A DNA stretch of 64,000 nucleotides from Lachnobacterium bovis DSM 14045 (lineage in GTDB: Bacteria; Bacillota; Clostridia; Lachnospirales; Lachnospiraceae): the NCBI RefSeq assembly GCF_900107245.1, contig NZ_FNPG01000013.1, positions 22,715-86,714 on the forward strand. Reading direction: 5' to 3'. Made by a program: the position numbers and the translations under genes. Numbering within the stretch: position 1 is the stretch's first letter; each line of letters starts with the position of its first letter. Below the pieces are notes generated by a model. It saw only the letters and a list, made by a program, of their open reading frames with translations. It was not told the origin of the DNA and did no database searches. This document shows positions 7,583 to 16,065 of this stretch, one piece after another.

Positions 7583-8944
7583 ATGAAGAGAGAATCATTA
7601 GGGAGTCGACTAGGGTTTATTTTATTGTCGGCTGGATGCGCTATTGGAATTGGAAATGTGTGGCGCTTCCCTTATATGGTAGGAAAAAATGGTGGAGGAT
7701 TTTTCGTACTAACTTATGTTTTTTTCTTGGTTGCTTTAGGTGTGCCAATTATGACAATGGAATATGCAATGGGACGTTCTAGCAAGGTAAGTATTCTACC
7801 AGCACTTAAAAAATTAGAGCCCAAGGGAACTAAATGGCATATTCATGGATATTTTGCAATGTTCGGAAATTATATTATTTTAATGTTTTATTCAGTTGTT
7901 TCGGGATGGATGTTAAGATATTTTGTTTTAACGGTAACAGGTAAATTTGAGGGTAAAAACACAATAGGAATTATGTCAATTTATTCTCAAATGATGTCAT
8001 CGCCAAAAGTTCTAATAGAGTATATGGTTTTCACAATGGTGATTACGGTTGTTGTTGCTTCAGCAGGACTTCAGGCCGGCGTTGAAAAAATAACAAAAGT
8101 TATGATGCTTGCGTTGATAGTTATTATGCTGGGACTTGGTGTGTATGCTTTAACACTTCCAAATGCTTCAAAAGGTGTTTCATTTTATTTAATGCCAAAT
8201 GTTGAACACATAAAAAAGGCAGGAGTTGGAAATGTTTTATATGCGGCACTTAATCAAAGTTTCTTTACACTAAGTCTTGGAATTGGTAGCATGGAAATCT
8301 TTGGTAGTTACATCAATAAGGAAAGAAGTCTTGTAGGTGAAGCTTTACTAGTTGCTGGACTTGATACATTTGTTGCAATTGTTGCTGGACTTATTACAAT
8401 ACCTGCTTGCTTTTCTTTTGGAGTAGAGCCAGGTCAAGGTCCAAGTTTGATTTTCCTTACACTTCCAAATGTGTTTATGTCGTTAAAAGGAGGAAGAATT
8501 ATAGGAAGCTTCTTTTTCCTATTTATGTATTTTGCGGCATTATCTACAATGATTGGTGTTTTTGAAAATGATGTAAGTTTTTCAATTGATAATCTTGGAT
8601 TTAGCCGAAAAAAAGCAGCAATTATTGCAGGAGTTATCATTACAATCGGATCGATTCCATGTGCTTTGGGATTTAATGTATTGAATTTTATTCATCCACT
8701 TAAAGCTAACAATACAATTATGGATCTTGAAGATTTTATTGTTAGTAACCTTTTACTTCCTATAGGATCATTGCTAACATGTGTTTTCTGTACATGGAAA
8801 TTTGGATGGGGCTTTGATAAATATATAGAAGAAGTTAATATTGGTAAAGGTATTAAATTGAGTAGGGCATTTAAGCTTTACTTTAAATATATAATTCCAT
8901 TGATAATGTTATTTTTAATTATTTATGGAATCATTTCATACTAA
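7583..8944 (+). CDS. Neurotransmitter:sodium symporter (NSS/SNF family)
   Basis: A 453-residue integral membrane protein with ~11 hydrophobic segments. The N-terminus carries the diagnostic NSS block GCAIGIGNVWRFPYMVGKNGGG, which forms the sodium and substrate sites in TM1. Further conserved blocks are FFTLSLGIGSMEIFGSYI (TM6) and FMYFAALSTMIGVFE (TM8). Bacterial members such as LeuT, TnaT and MhsT import amino acids with sodium; the specific substrate is not readable. A frame from 7562 is open, but ATG 7583 follows TAGGAGA at 7565-7571 and begins the conserved region. The long 5' gap (7394-7582) contains AT-rich repeats of TTAATAT. Confidence 0.92.
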   Translation: MKRESLGSRLGFILLSAGCAIGIGNVWRFPYMVGKNGGGFFVLTYVFFLVALGVPIMTMEYAMGRSSKVSILPALKKLEPKGTKWHIHGYFAMFGNYIILMFYSVVSGWMLRYFVLTVTGKFEGKNTIGIMSIYSQMMSSPKVLIEYMVFTMVITVVVASAGLQAGVEKITKVMMLALIVIMLGLGVYALTLPNASKGVSFYLMPNVEHIKKAGVGNVLYAALNQSFFTLSLGIGSMEIFGSYINKERSLVGEALLVAGLDTFVAIVAGLITIPACFSFGVEPGQGPSLIFLTLPNVFMSLKGGRIIGSFFFLFMYFAALSTMIGVFENDVSFSIDNLGFSRKKAAIIAGVIITIGSIPCALGFNVLNFIHPLKANNTIMDLEDFIVSNLLLPIGSLLTCVFCTWKFGWGFDKYIEEVNIGKGIKLSRAFKLYFKYIIPLIMLFLIIYGIISY

Positions 8945-8954
8945 TTTTGATATA

Positions 8955-8984
8955 TTGATTTTGATGGAATAATTGTGATACAAT
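8955..8984 (+). promoter_or_regulatory. Candidate sigma-A promoter for the MFS leader
   Basis: TTGATT (8955-8960), an 18-bp spacer and TACAAT (8979-8984). It would start a transcript near 8991 and give a leader of ~315 nt before the MFS gene. TATAAT at 8988-8993 is an alternative -10 without an equally good -35. Confidence 0.4.
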
Positions 8985-9038
8985 AACTATAATGTATTAA
9001 TATTGTACATTAATTATATGGCAAATTTAGATTTTTAA

Positions 9039-9132
9039 AGAAAGGAGCGCACGTATGAGTTGGAAAACATCGAACATACATCTCATGAAAGGTAACTATT
9101 TTGCTGATCATGGGGATGGTGCGCTCTTTTTT
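9039..9132 (+). promoter_or_regulatory. Structured leader RNA: three-way junction with terminator-like closing stem
   Basis: GAGCGCAC (9045-9052) pairs perfectly with GTGCGCTC (9119-9126). With G-U pairs the stem extends outward to 9039-9052/9119-9132, using the six-T run 9127-9132. Two inner hairpins fit exactly inside it: GTATG (9053-9057) with CATAC (9075-9079), and CATC-TCATGA (9079-9088) with TCATG(G)GGATG (9108-9118). The 3' arm followed by T6 has the form of an intrinsic terminator. The outer 5' arm contains AAAGGAG, the ribosome binding site of the short ORF at 9055. I do not recognise it as a known riboswitch class. It precedes an MFS transporter, which fits ribosome-mediated attenuation or a new sensor. 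Confidence 0.6.
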
Positions 9133-9150
9133 ATACTTCAAGATATTTAA
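9055..9150 (+). CDS. Putative 31-residue leader peptide
   Basis: ATG 9055 has an excellent ribosome binding site (AAAGGAG at 9041-9047, 7-base spacing) and encodes 31 codons ending in TAA 9148-9150. The peptide starts MSWKTSNIHL and ends with a hydrophobic LFFILQDI. The start codon lies inside the first inner hairpin and its ribosome binding site lies inside the closing stem of the leader RNA, so a ribosome parked at the start would stop the terminator-like stem from forming. It is more likely a regulatory uORF than a functional protein. It could also be a fortuitous ORF. Confidence 0.5.
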   Translation: MSWKTSNIHLMKGNYFADHGDGALFFILQDI

Positions 9151-9205
9151 TGATAAGTTTAACAATAACACTTTTAATATAATAATAAAAGATTGTTATA
9201 AAAAC

Positions 9206-9253
9206 TTGATTTGAAGTTTGATTCGAAGATTGATTTAAAGAATAATTTGAGTG
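9206..9253 (+). repeat. Tandem 12-nt repeat, 3 good copies plus a degenerate one
   Basis: TTGATTTGAAGT (9206-9217), TTGATTCGAAGA (9218-9229), TTGATTTAAAGA (9230-9241) and a degenerate fourth unit (9242-9253). They sit in the leader between the two hairpin elements. In one frame (from 9202) they read as a four-residue repeat ending in TGA 9271-9273 inside the next hairpin, but that frame has no start with a ribosome binding site. Confidence 0.75.
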
Positions 9254-9258
9254 CTACT

Positions 9259-9306
9259 ATCTCCTTATTTTGACCAACAAAAAGTTAAATTAAGGAGATT
9301 TTTTTT
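9259..9306 (+). promoter_or_regulatory. Terminator-like hairpin burying the MFS ribosome binding site
   Basis: ATCTCCTTA-T-TTTGAC (9259-9274) pairs with GTTAAATTAAGGAGAT (9284-9299): 15 of 16 positions pair, counting one G-U. A 9-base loop separates the arms, and eight Ts (9299-9306) run directly into the ATG of the MFS gene at 9307. The AAGGAG ribosome binding site (9292-9297) is in the 3' arm. Folding would therefore stop transcription and also hide the translation start, a typical off-state expression platform. Confidence 0.7.
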
Positions 9307-10404
9307 ATGAACAAATTAGAAAATAACAGATTAAAAAATAACATTAAAAAATTGTTACTTATAGATAGTGTTGGAAATATAATGATTGCGAATGCCTCAT
9401 GGGTAGCATTATTGGCTGTAAGAGGATTTTCGATGGTCGAAATTGGATTTGCAGAATGCATTTTTCATATTGCAAGTATGATTTTTGAAATTCCATCAGG
9501 AGCAATTGCGGATGTTTTTGGAAGAAAAAAAGTTATAGTAGCAAGTAGGATAGCTATTGTATTACATTCATTAATGATGATTACTGTTAATTCATTTAGT
9601 TTGCTTGCAGTTGCAATGGTTGTTGCTGCACTTAGTTACAATTTGGCTTCAGGAACAAGGGAAGCACTTGCGTATGACAGTTTAAAACAGTCAAATATGG
9701 AAGAAAAGTATGATAAATTTGCTGCAAATGATTTGACAGTATATAGTTTTACAAGTTCACTTTCAACGTTACTTGCAGGTGTTGCTATCTATTTAGGATA
9801 TGCATTAGCATATATGATTGATATTGTGATTGGGATAATTTCAGTTGTAATTGCGTTTTCTTTGCAAGAAGTTGAAACAGATTTACAAAAGGAAACCAAG
9901 ATAAAACAACGATTTGTTACAGTTGCTAAGGAAAGTATTAGATTTATTAAAGAAAATAAAAAAATGCGAGTAATAATTTTGGTAAATAATGTTATAGGAG
10001 CAGTTTCGGTGTTAATCCTATTTTTCCTTCAAGCCAAGTTACCAAAAATGGGGTTAAATAATATGATCCTTGGACCAACTTTATTTGGAATGGGACTAGG
10101 GTCTACAATAGGTGCTAAAGCCAGTGAAGTTTTCAAAAAGAATAATTATAGAAAATCTGTAGTGTTTTCTGCTATTTGTACTATGATAGCTTTTTCGACA
10201 GTGTTTATTCCAAATATAATTGTTGTAGTTCTAGGTGGATTTATCGGAGCATTTGCAGACAATTATTTAGAAGTACTTACAGATATTAAATTGAATAATA
10301 TGATTGAATCAGATCAAAGAGCAACACTGATTTCAATTAATTCATTTGTTTTTTCAATAATAATGATTGTATTATCACCAATTTTCGGAACTATTTTTTC
10401 GTAA
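9307..10404 (+). CDS. MFS family transporter (probable drug or solute efflux)
   Basis: A 365-residue protein with ~11-12 hydrophobic segments. It carries the MFS loop 2-3 signature as GAIADVFGRKKVIVASRIA and the preceding MIFEIPSGAIAD typical of the drug-exporter-like group related to TetA(P)/Mef-type proteins. Likely role: proton-driven export across the cytoplasmic membrane; the substrate is not predictable. It is slightly short for the family (~390-410). The start is fixed by AAGGAG 9 bases upstream, which lies in a terminator-like hairpin. Together with the structured leader this implies inducible expression, as is common for antibiotic efflux genes. Confidence 0.85.
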   Translation: MNKLENNRLKNNIKKLLLIDSVGNIMIANASWVALLAVRGFSMVEIGFAECIFHIASMIFEIPSGAIADVFGRKKVIVASRIAIVLHSLMMITVNSFSLLAVAMVVAALSYNLASGTREALAYDSLKQSNMEEKYDKFAANDLTVYSFTSSLSTLLAGVAIYLGYALAYMIDIVIGIISVVIAFSLQEVETDLQKETKIKQRFVTVAKESIRFIKENKKMRVIILVNNVIGAVSVLILFFLQAKLPKMGLNNMILGPTLFGMGLGSTIGAKASEVFKKNNYRKSVVFSAICTMIAFSTVFIPNIIVVVLGGFIGAFADNYLEVLTDIKLNNMIESDQRATLISINSFVFSIIMIVLSPIFGTIFS

Positions 10405-10418
10405 AAATAAATTTAGCA

Positions 10419-10447
10419 TTGTATGTTTTTTTTAAAAGAATTATAAT
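10419..10447 (+). promoter_or_regulatory. Candidate promoter for the small kinase-like gene
   Basis: TTGTAT (10419-10424), a 17-bp spacer and TATAAT (10442-10447), 80 bases before the GTG at 10528. Confidence 0.5.
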
Positions 10448-10527
10448 CATTACAAGAGGGTTATGTTTGATAAAAAAGAAACGGAGAATAAATAATTTTG
10501 TTTTGACAAAAGATAAGGAGTGAAAAA

Positions 10528-11070
10528 GTGAAAACGTATATTGATGTTAATGGGAAAACATACAGAAATATCAGACTGATAGGACACGGAAAAGGTGGAT
10601 ATTCTTATTTAGTTGATACTATGAACAAATATTATGTTTTGAAACAGATTCATCATGAACCATGCGACTATTATCAGTTCGGAAATAAAATAGAGGCAGA
10701 ATTGGATGCTTATCAAAAATTAAATGAGATAGGCATCCGTATGCCAAAGCTTCTTGATGTGGATGTTTCTAATGAGATAATAATAAAAGAATATATTGCA
10801 GGAGATACTATCTATACGAGAGTAAAAAATGGAGAATCAGTTGAAAAATATATTCCTCAGGTTGAAGAAATGGCAGCAATTGCTAAAAAAGCAAATCTGA
10901 ATATTGATTATTTTCCTACAAATTTTGTTGTCTACGATGAGTTATTGTATTACATTGATTATGAATGCAATGAATATATGGAAGAGTGGAATTTTTCAAA
11001 TTGGGGAATGAAATACTGGTCAAGAAGTTTAGAGTTTTTAAAATATGTGGAAGAGCATGAGGTAATCTAG
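10528..11070 (+). CDS. Small protein-kinase-fold protein
   Basis: A 180-residue soluble protein that looks like a minimal kinase. It has a glycine-rich loop (LIGHGKGGYSYLV, residues ~14-26), an ATP-binding lysine (YYVLKQI) and a helix-C-like glutamate (NKIEAELDAYQKL). A hinge-like segment follows (IIIKEYIAGDTIY), then a catalytic-loop-like NIDYFPTNFVVYDELLYYI with D in YIDYECN, which could be the metal-binding aspartate. The usual HRD is absent, as in Bud32/RIO-like and aminoglycoside-kinase-like proteins, and the protein is shorter than any of these. It may phosphorylate a small molecule or protein, or be inactive. The GTG start follows AAGGAG. It is 147 bases upstream of the defence-like helicase on the same strand. 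Confidence 0.6.
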   Translation: MKTYIDVNGKTYRNIRLIGHGKGGYSYLVDTMNKYYVLKQIHHEPCDYYQFGNKIEAELDAYQKLNEIGIRMPKLLDVDVSNEIIIKEYIAGDTIYTRVKNGESVEKYIPQVEEMAAIAKKANLNIDYFPTNFVVYDELLYYIDYECNEYMEEWNFSNWGMKYWSRSLEFLKYVEEHEVI

Positions 11071-11217
11071 AGAAAATTTAAAAGTTTGTATTCATTTTTT
11101 GCTAGTTCGTACGAAAATATCACATAAATGGTATCATAAATAAGCATTTAAATGATATAATGGAAAGGATGCCTATGACATCAATGGCAATAAAGAGGCT
11201 TGAAAGGACTAGTAAGA

Positions 11218-14200
11218 ATGGATATAAATAAGTTAGATAAATGGGCTAATTTACTGTTAGATACAGGGAAGAAAAATAATTTGATTAATTTTCGAGATAC
11301 TAAGACATCAACTGTTGATATTGTTTCGCCTGGTGCAGATGAAATAATTAAGAGGAATAATGCCCATAAGCATTTTAAACTTGTAGATGCAGAAAAAATA
11401 GATGTGACTAAATCAGAGGTAAGGGAATCATTATGGAGAAGATCAGATTCTAAGAATCAGATATTACTTTCTAAGTCTAATGAGAATCCAATTAATATAA
11501 TCAAAAATATTGATAAAAAATCAAAAGAAAATATTGAAGAGACAGGGGTTAATGTTTCATATTTAGCAATCGGCTTTGTAGATTACAAAGAAGGATTGGC
11601 CCCTGTTTTATTGGTGCCTGTCTTGTTTAAATATGAGATTGAAAAAGATATATGGTATGCCAATATTTCAGAAGATATAGTAGTTAATCCTACATTTAAT
11701 TTTAAAATTGAGCAGGAAAACAATCTTGTTTTTCCAGATTATGAGGATGAAGGAATCGACAAATACCTTGATAAGGTCGAGAAAATTGTTGCTCCACTTG
11801 AGTGGAAGATTCAAAGAAGTTGTAAGATTGGTATTTTTTCGTTTTTAAAAATGAATATGTATAAGGACATAACAGAGCATAAAGACCTTATATTAAAGAA
11901 TGATTCTATCAAAAAGATGCTTGGTGAAAAAGACGATTCAGTCATAGAGTCTGTAAAAAATGGAGATTATCATCTAGATAATCCATTGCTTGAATTACAT
12001 AATGTAGTAGATGCTGACTCGAGTCAAATTGAGGCCATAGAGATGGCAAAGGCGGGACTTAGTTTTGTTTTACAAGGACCACCGGGAACAGGCAAAAGTC
12101 AAACTATTACGAACATAATTGCAGAGTGTATTTATGATGATAAAAAAGTACTTTTTGTATCAGAAAAACAAGCTGCGTTAAATGTTGTATATAATAAATT
12201 AAAAAGAGCTGGATTAGAGGATTTTTGTTTAGAATTGCACAGTCATAAGGCAAATAAAAAAGACATGATTGCAGAACTTTGCAGAACTTTAAAATCTGAT
12301 ACCTCACATGTGTCGAACCAAGCAGATAGAGTTATTCTTTCAAAAGAGAACAGCCAAAAAGAATTAGATGAGTATGTTTATAATTTGCACGTCAAACAGG
12401 ATGTAATAAATAAATCTTTATATGAATGTTTTGATGCTTATTTGGCGTATAAAAATGTACCTACTATTAATTTTCATGTAGATGAAATTAATAAAAAAGA
12501 TAACAAATTTTTGTTGAAAACTTCTAACGTTATAAGAAAATATGTAGATTATGCACAAAATATCGGTTATAACTATAAAGACTGTGTATGGTATGGTTAT
12601 TCATGTAATGATACTTCTTATCAGATGAGAGAACAAATCAGAAATGTTATGACACGAATTTTAGAGCAGTCTGTTGATATCACTAAGATGCAAAATGTTT
12701 TAAAAGAGAGATATGCAATTGCAGCTAATTGTTTTGAAAACTTTGCAATGTGGCGTAATTTCTTTAGATTAGTATCAAGAAGTAGGATTCTTACACCAGC
12801 ATTTTTTAAGCATTCAACCTGCAAATATTTGTTAGAGAATATTGATCAAATGCAAAAATTGGCAAGTGAAATAACAAAACTAAAAGATGCTATTACAAGA
12901 GAATATTATAAAGATATTTTTGAAATCGACTATGAAGAAACTTATAAAAAACTAACTCGTGAATATAATTCATTTTTGAGTAGAACTATGAGTGCTGACT
13001 ATAAGAAAATAGTCAAAATGTTGAAAATTAATAGTCGAAGTGGGAAAAAACCAAGTTATATTGAATGTTTGTCGATAATTGAAGATTTGGTCAAATACAA
13101 TGTTAAAATTGACAAATTTAATGAACTTGAAGAAAAAGTAAAAGATTCTCTTGGAGTAGAATATGTTGGAATAGACTCTGACTGGGATGAAATAACTAGA
13201 GATATCAGCGAGTTAAAGATGATTTTCATGTCAGGTGCATACTTGAATAAGTTAGAAAATATGTCGGGAGAGGAATATGAGAAAAATAGAGTTGAATTCT
13301 CAATTATGTCACGCGACCTTTCTAACATCCTTGAAAAAAATAGAAAATATATAGAACTATTGAAAAATAGTTTTGAGGATGAAATTTTTGATGTTACTCG
13401 ACAAGATTTTACTATTGTAAAAGTTAAACTAAACGCATGCTTAGAAGAATTTGAGCAGATTGATAATTGGTGTGGATTTAGTAAAGTTTTAGAGCAAATT
13501 AAAAAATATGATTTATTAAGATTTATAGATTATGCCATTACTACTAAGATTAAATTATATGAATTAGTAGATGTCTATGAAAAGAATTTTTATAGACAGT
13601 GGATTGACTACATTCAGTCATCGATGCCTGTTATATCAAGTTTTAAACAATCAACACGAGAAAAATATGTTGAACAATTTTGGGCAAGTGATGTTATGCA
13701 ATTTGATGTTAATAAGTCAAAAATTAAATCAAAACTTTCCAAAAAACGTCCTTCAATAGACTTGATTTCATCAGATAGTTTAGCTTCTGTTATTTTGAAC
13801 GAAGAAGAAAAAAAGAGTAAACAAAAGAGTATTAGACAACTTTTAGAGGAAACTAGAGAATTAGTACAGGACATTAAACCGTGCTTTTTGATGTCACCTC
13901 TTAGTGTAAGTACGTTTTTGACTGCAAAAGATATAGAATTTGATGTAGTAATTTTTGATGAAGCTTCCCAAATTTTTCCGCAAGATGCCTTAGGTGCAAT
14001 CTATAGAGGAAAACAGCTTATTGTTGTGGGAGATTCAAAACAAATGCCACCAAGTAATTTCTTTAATAATACGATTAGTTCGCCAAATGGGAATGTGTCA
14101 GTTGTTACTAAAGAAGAGATGGAGTCAAAAAATACAGGAGCCCAAAGTACAGGAATTCCAAAAGATGGAACAAAAAATTCGAATGAAGTAGCTCAAAGTG

Positions 14201-15936
14201 AATTAGGGAATGGCTCTAAGAAGAATTCAAAAACAGAATTGTTAGATATGAGTGACTATGAATCTGTTCTTGAAATGTGTGTTAACATTTTGCCACAAAT
14301 CAGATTAAGATGGCATTATAGAAGCAAATTTGAGCAGCTAATTGCTTTTTCCAACCAGAATTTTTATGAGCAGGAACTTATAACGTTTCCGTCTGCAGTC
14401 ATAAAGAAAGAAGATATAGGTGTAGATTATTGCAAAGTTGATGGAGTGTATAATCACAAGACTAGAACGAATGAAGTTGAAGCCCAAAAGGTTATAGACT
14501 TGATTTTTGAAAACTTAAATAAATATCCGCAAAGAAGTATTGGAGTTGTAGCGTTTAATAAGTCACAGCAAGAGTTGATTGAAAATATGCTTCATGACAG
14601 AAGAAAAGCTAATCCTAATATGGAGAAATTTTTCTCAGAGGATTTAATTGAACCAATTTTTGTAAAAAATTTGGAGACAGTTCAAGGCGATGAGAGAGAT
14701 ACGATTATTTTTAGTATTGCATATTCGAAAGATGAAAACGGAAAACTAAAAAATAATTTTGGACCGCTTAATAAAGAAGGCGGCGAGAGACGATTAAATG
14801 TTGCTATAACTCGTGCAAAATGTAACTTGAAAATCGTTACTTCTATTGAGGCGGATGATTTTGATTTGGAAAATTCAAATTCTAACGGAGTTAAATTTTT
14901 AAGAGATTATTTGAAGTATGCACAAAATAGTGGAAATCAACTTGAAACAGAATCTATGAATCAAAATGAAGATTCTGAACTTGTTGTAGAAATATGTGAT
15001 TTCCTAAGAGAAAATGGATTTATGGCAGAAACAAAGATTGGTTTTTCAAATTACCAGATTGATATAGGTGTTAAAGACCCAAATACTCTAGATTATGTTC
15101 TTGCTATAGAATGTGATGGACGAACTTATAACTCATTTAAAAATACAAGAGATAGAGAGCGTTTAAGACAGCAGGTTCTTGAAAATATGGGCTGGAAATA
15201 CTGTAGAGTTTGGTCGGCTGAATGGTATAAAAATAAGGAAAATGAAAAAGAAAGATTATTGGATATGGTTTCATATGCTTTGGGTTACCAAAATGCAGAC
15301 TTTAATCTTGATAAAATGCAGATTGAATCAATGAATGAAATTAAGGAGACACCTATAGAAGCTAATCCGTATGCTGACAAAGAAAATTATAATTACATTA
15401 GTAATTTTGGTTTTCCTAAATATGAATTAGCTGATACGGTTTCATTGAAAAGACAACATCTCTTGAAACACCTTTCAATCCAGGAGATTTTAGTTGAAAT
15501 TTTAAAGATTGAGGCACCATTGTCGGAAGTTTGGATTTTAGAGAGAATAAGTTGGTTCTACGATAGTGATACTGTTGATGAAGCTTTATACAATAAATTT
15601 GAATCAGATATGGAAAACTGCGCAGATAATGGAATTATTCGAATGAATGGGTTCCTCTATCTTAAAGAACAAAATAATATTACTATGCGTGTGCCTTCAA
15701 ATATTGAAACAAAGAGAGAAATCTGGCAGATTTGTCGCGAAGAAATAACAGCAGGTATTCTTACCGTTGTCGATAGAAATATGTCTGTTGATAAAAAATG
15801 GATGTATAATTATTTGGCTCATGAATTAGGTTACAAAGAATTAAATGATGTTATAGTTGAACGCTTTGATGAATCATTAGATTTGCTTAGTTGTTTGATT
15901 AATATTGATGGAGATACATTATCAATTAAGCGTTAA
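11218..15936 (+). CDS. DUF4011-SF1 helicase-Vsr-like nuclease-DUF3320 protein (probable defence effector)
   Basis: A ~1572-residue multidomain protein. The N-terminus has DUF4011 features (KWANLLLDTGKKNNLINFRDTK). The SF1 helicase core has Walker A GPPGTGKS at ~287-294, Walker B VVIFDEASQ at ~910-918, motif III VVGDSKQMPPS, motif IV-like LRWHYRS, VQGDERD and motif VI LNVAITRAK. A ~600-residue helical insertion separates motifs I and II. A PD-(D/E)XK/Vsr-like nuclease follows, with D1282 in YQIDIGV and E1298 in IECDG. The C-terminus is DUF3320-like. The order DUF4011-helicase-Vsr matches, from memory, the single-gene Hhe anti-phage system (Gao et al. 2020). ATG 11218 follows AAAGG; TTG 11200 is a weaker start. 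An N/S/K-rich insert sits at ~14080-14240. Confidence 0.85.
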   Translation: MDINKLDKWANLLLDTGKKNNLINFRDTKTSTVDIVSPGADEIIKRNNAHKHFKLVDAEKIDVTKSEVRESLWRRSDSKNQILLSKSNENPINIIKNIDKKSKENIEETGVNVSYLAIGFVDYKEGLAPVLLVPVLFKYEIEKDIWYANISEDIVVNPTFNFKIEQENNLVFPDYEDEGIDKYLDKVEKIVAPLEWKIQRSCKIGIFSFLKMNMYKDITEHKDLILKNDSIKKMLGEKDDSVIESVKNGDYHLDNPLLELHNVVDADSSQIEAIEMAKAGLSFVLQGPPGTGKSQTITNIIAECIYDDKKVLFVSEKQAALNVVYNKLKRAGLEDFCLELHSHKANKKDMIAELCRTLKSDTSHVSNQADRVILSKENSQKELDEYVYNLHVKQDVINKSLYECFDAYLAYKNVPTINFHVDEINKKDNKFLLKTSNVIRKYVDYAQNIGYNYKDCVWYGYSCNDTSYQMREQIRNVMTRILEQSVDITKMQNVLKERYAIAANCFENFAMWRNFFRLVSRSRILTPAFFKHSTCKYLLENIDQMQKLASEITKLKDAITREYYKDIFEIDYEETYKKLTREYNSFLSRTMSADYKKIVKMLKINSRSGKKPSYIECLSIIEDLVKYNVKIDKFNELEEKVKDSLGVEYVGIDSDWDEITRDISELKMIFMSGAYLNKLENMSGEEYEKNRVEFSIMSRDLSNILEKNRKYIELLKNSFEDEIFDVTRQDFTIVKVKLNACLEEFEQIDNWCGFSKVLEQIKKYDLLRFIDYAITTKIKLYELVDVYEKNFYRQWIDYIQSSMPVISSFKQSTREKYVEQFWASDVMQFDVNKSKIKSKLSKKRPSIDLISSDSLASVILNEEEKKSKQKSIRQLLEETRELVQDIKPCFLMSPLSVSTFLTAKDIEFDVVIFDEASQIFPQDALGAIYRGKQLIVVGDSKQMPPSNFFNNTISSPNGNVSVVTKEEMESKNTGAQSTGIPKDGTKNSNEVAQSELGNGSKKNSKTELLDMSDYESVLEMCVNILPQIRLRWHYRSKFEQLIAFSNQNFYEQELITFPSAVIKKEDIGVDYCKVDGVYNHKTRTNEVEAQKVIDLIFENLNKYPQRSIGVVAFNKSQQELIENMLHDRRKANPNMEKFFSEDLIEPIFVKNLETVQGDERDTIIFSIAYSKDENGKLKNNFGPLNKEGGERRLNVAITRAKCNLKIVTSIEADDFDLENSNSNGVKFLRDYLKYAQNSGNQLETESMNQNEDSELVVEICDFLRENGFMAETKIGFSNYQIDIGVKDPNTLDYVLAIECDGRTYNSFKNTRDRERLRQQVLENMGWKYCRVWSAEWYKNKENEKERLLDMVSYALGYQNADFNLDKMQIESMNEIKETPIEANPYADKENYNYISNFGFPKYELADTVSLKRQHLLKHLSIQEILVEILKIEAPLSEVWILERISWFYDSDTVDEALYNKFESDMENCADNGIIRMNGFLYLKEQNNITMRVPSNIETKREIWQICREEITAGILTVVDRNMSVDKKWMYNYLAHELGYKELNDVIVERFDESLDLLSCLINIDGDTLSIKR

Positions 15937-15982
15937 GATTGTAAAAATAATAGATTTTAGTGATAAAGTTGATAGAATAAAG

Positions 15983-16030
15983 AAAAATGTCATAGGATTT
16001 AAAATTTTTGTAAAATCCTATGACATTTTT
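15983..16030. terminator. Bidirectional terminator between helicase and phosphoglucomutase genes
   Basis: An 18-bp perfect stem: AAAAATGTCATAGGATTT (15983-16000) with AAATCCTATGACATTTTT (16013-16030). Its A/T-rich ends provide a U-tract in both directions, for the converging genes on either side. Confidence 0.9.
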
Positions 16031-16065
16031 CATGTTTTTATATTGTTATAATTACATATAACTAT

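Noticed and set aside
9055..9132. Known riboswitch classes (THF, guanidine, fluoride, preQ1, c-di-GMP, ZTP) for the MFS leader
   Set aside because: None of their conserved core sequences, as far as I remember them, is present.
11106..11115. Palindrome TTCGTACGAA upstream of the helicase as an operator shared with 56378-56391
   Set aside because: The spacing of the half-sites differs and a 10-bp palindrome is weak evidence on its own.
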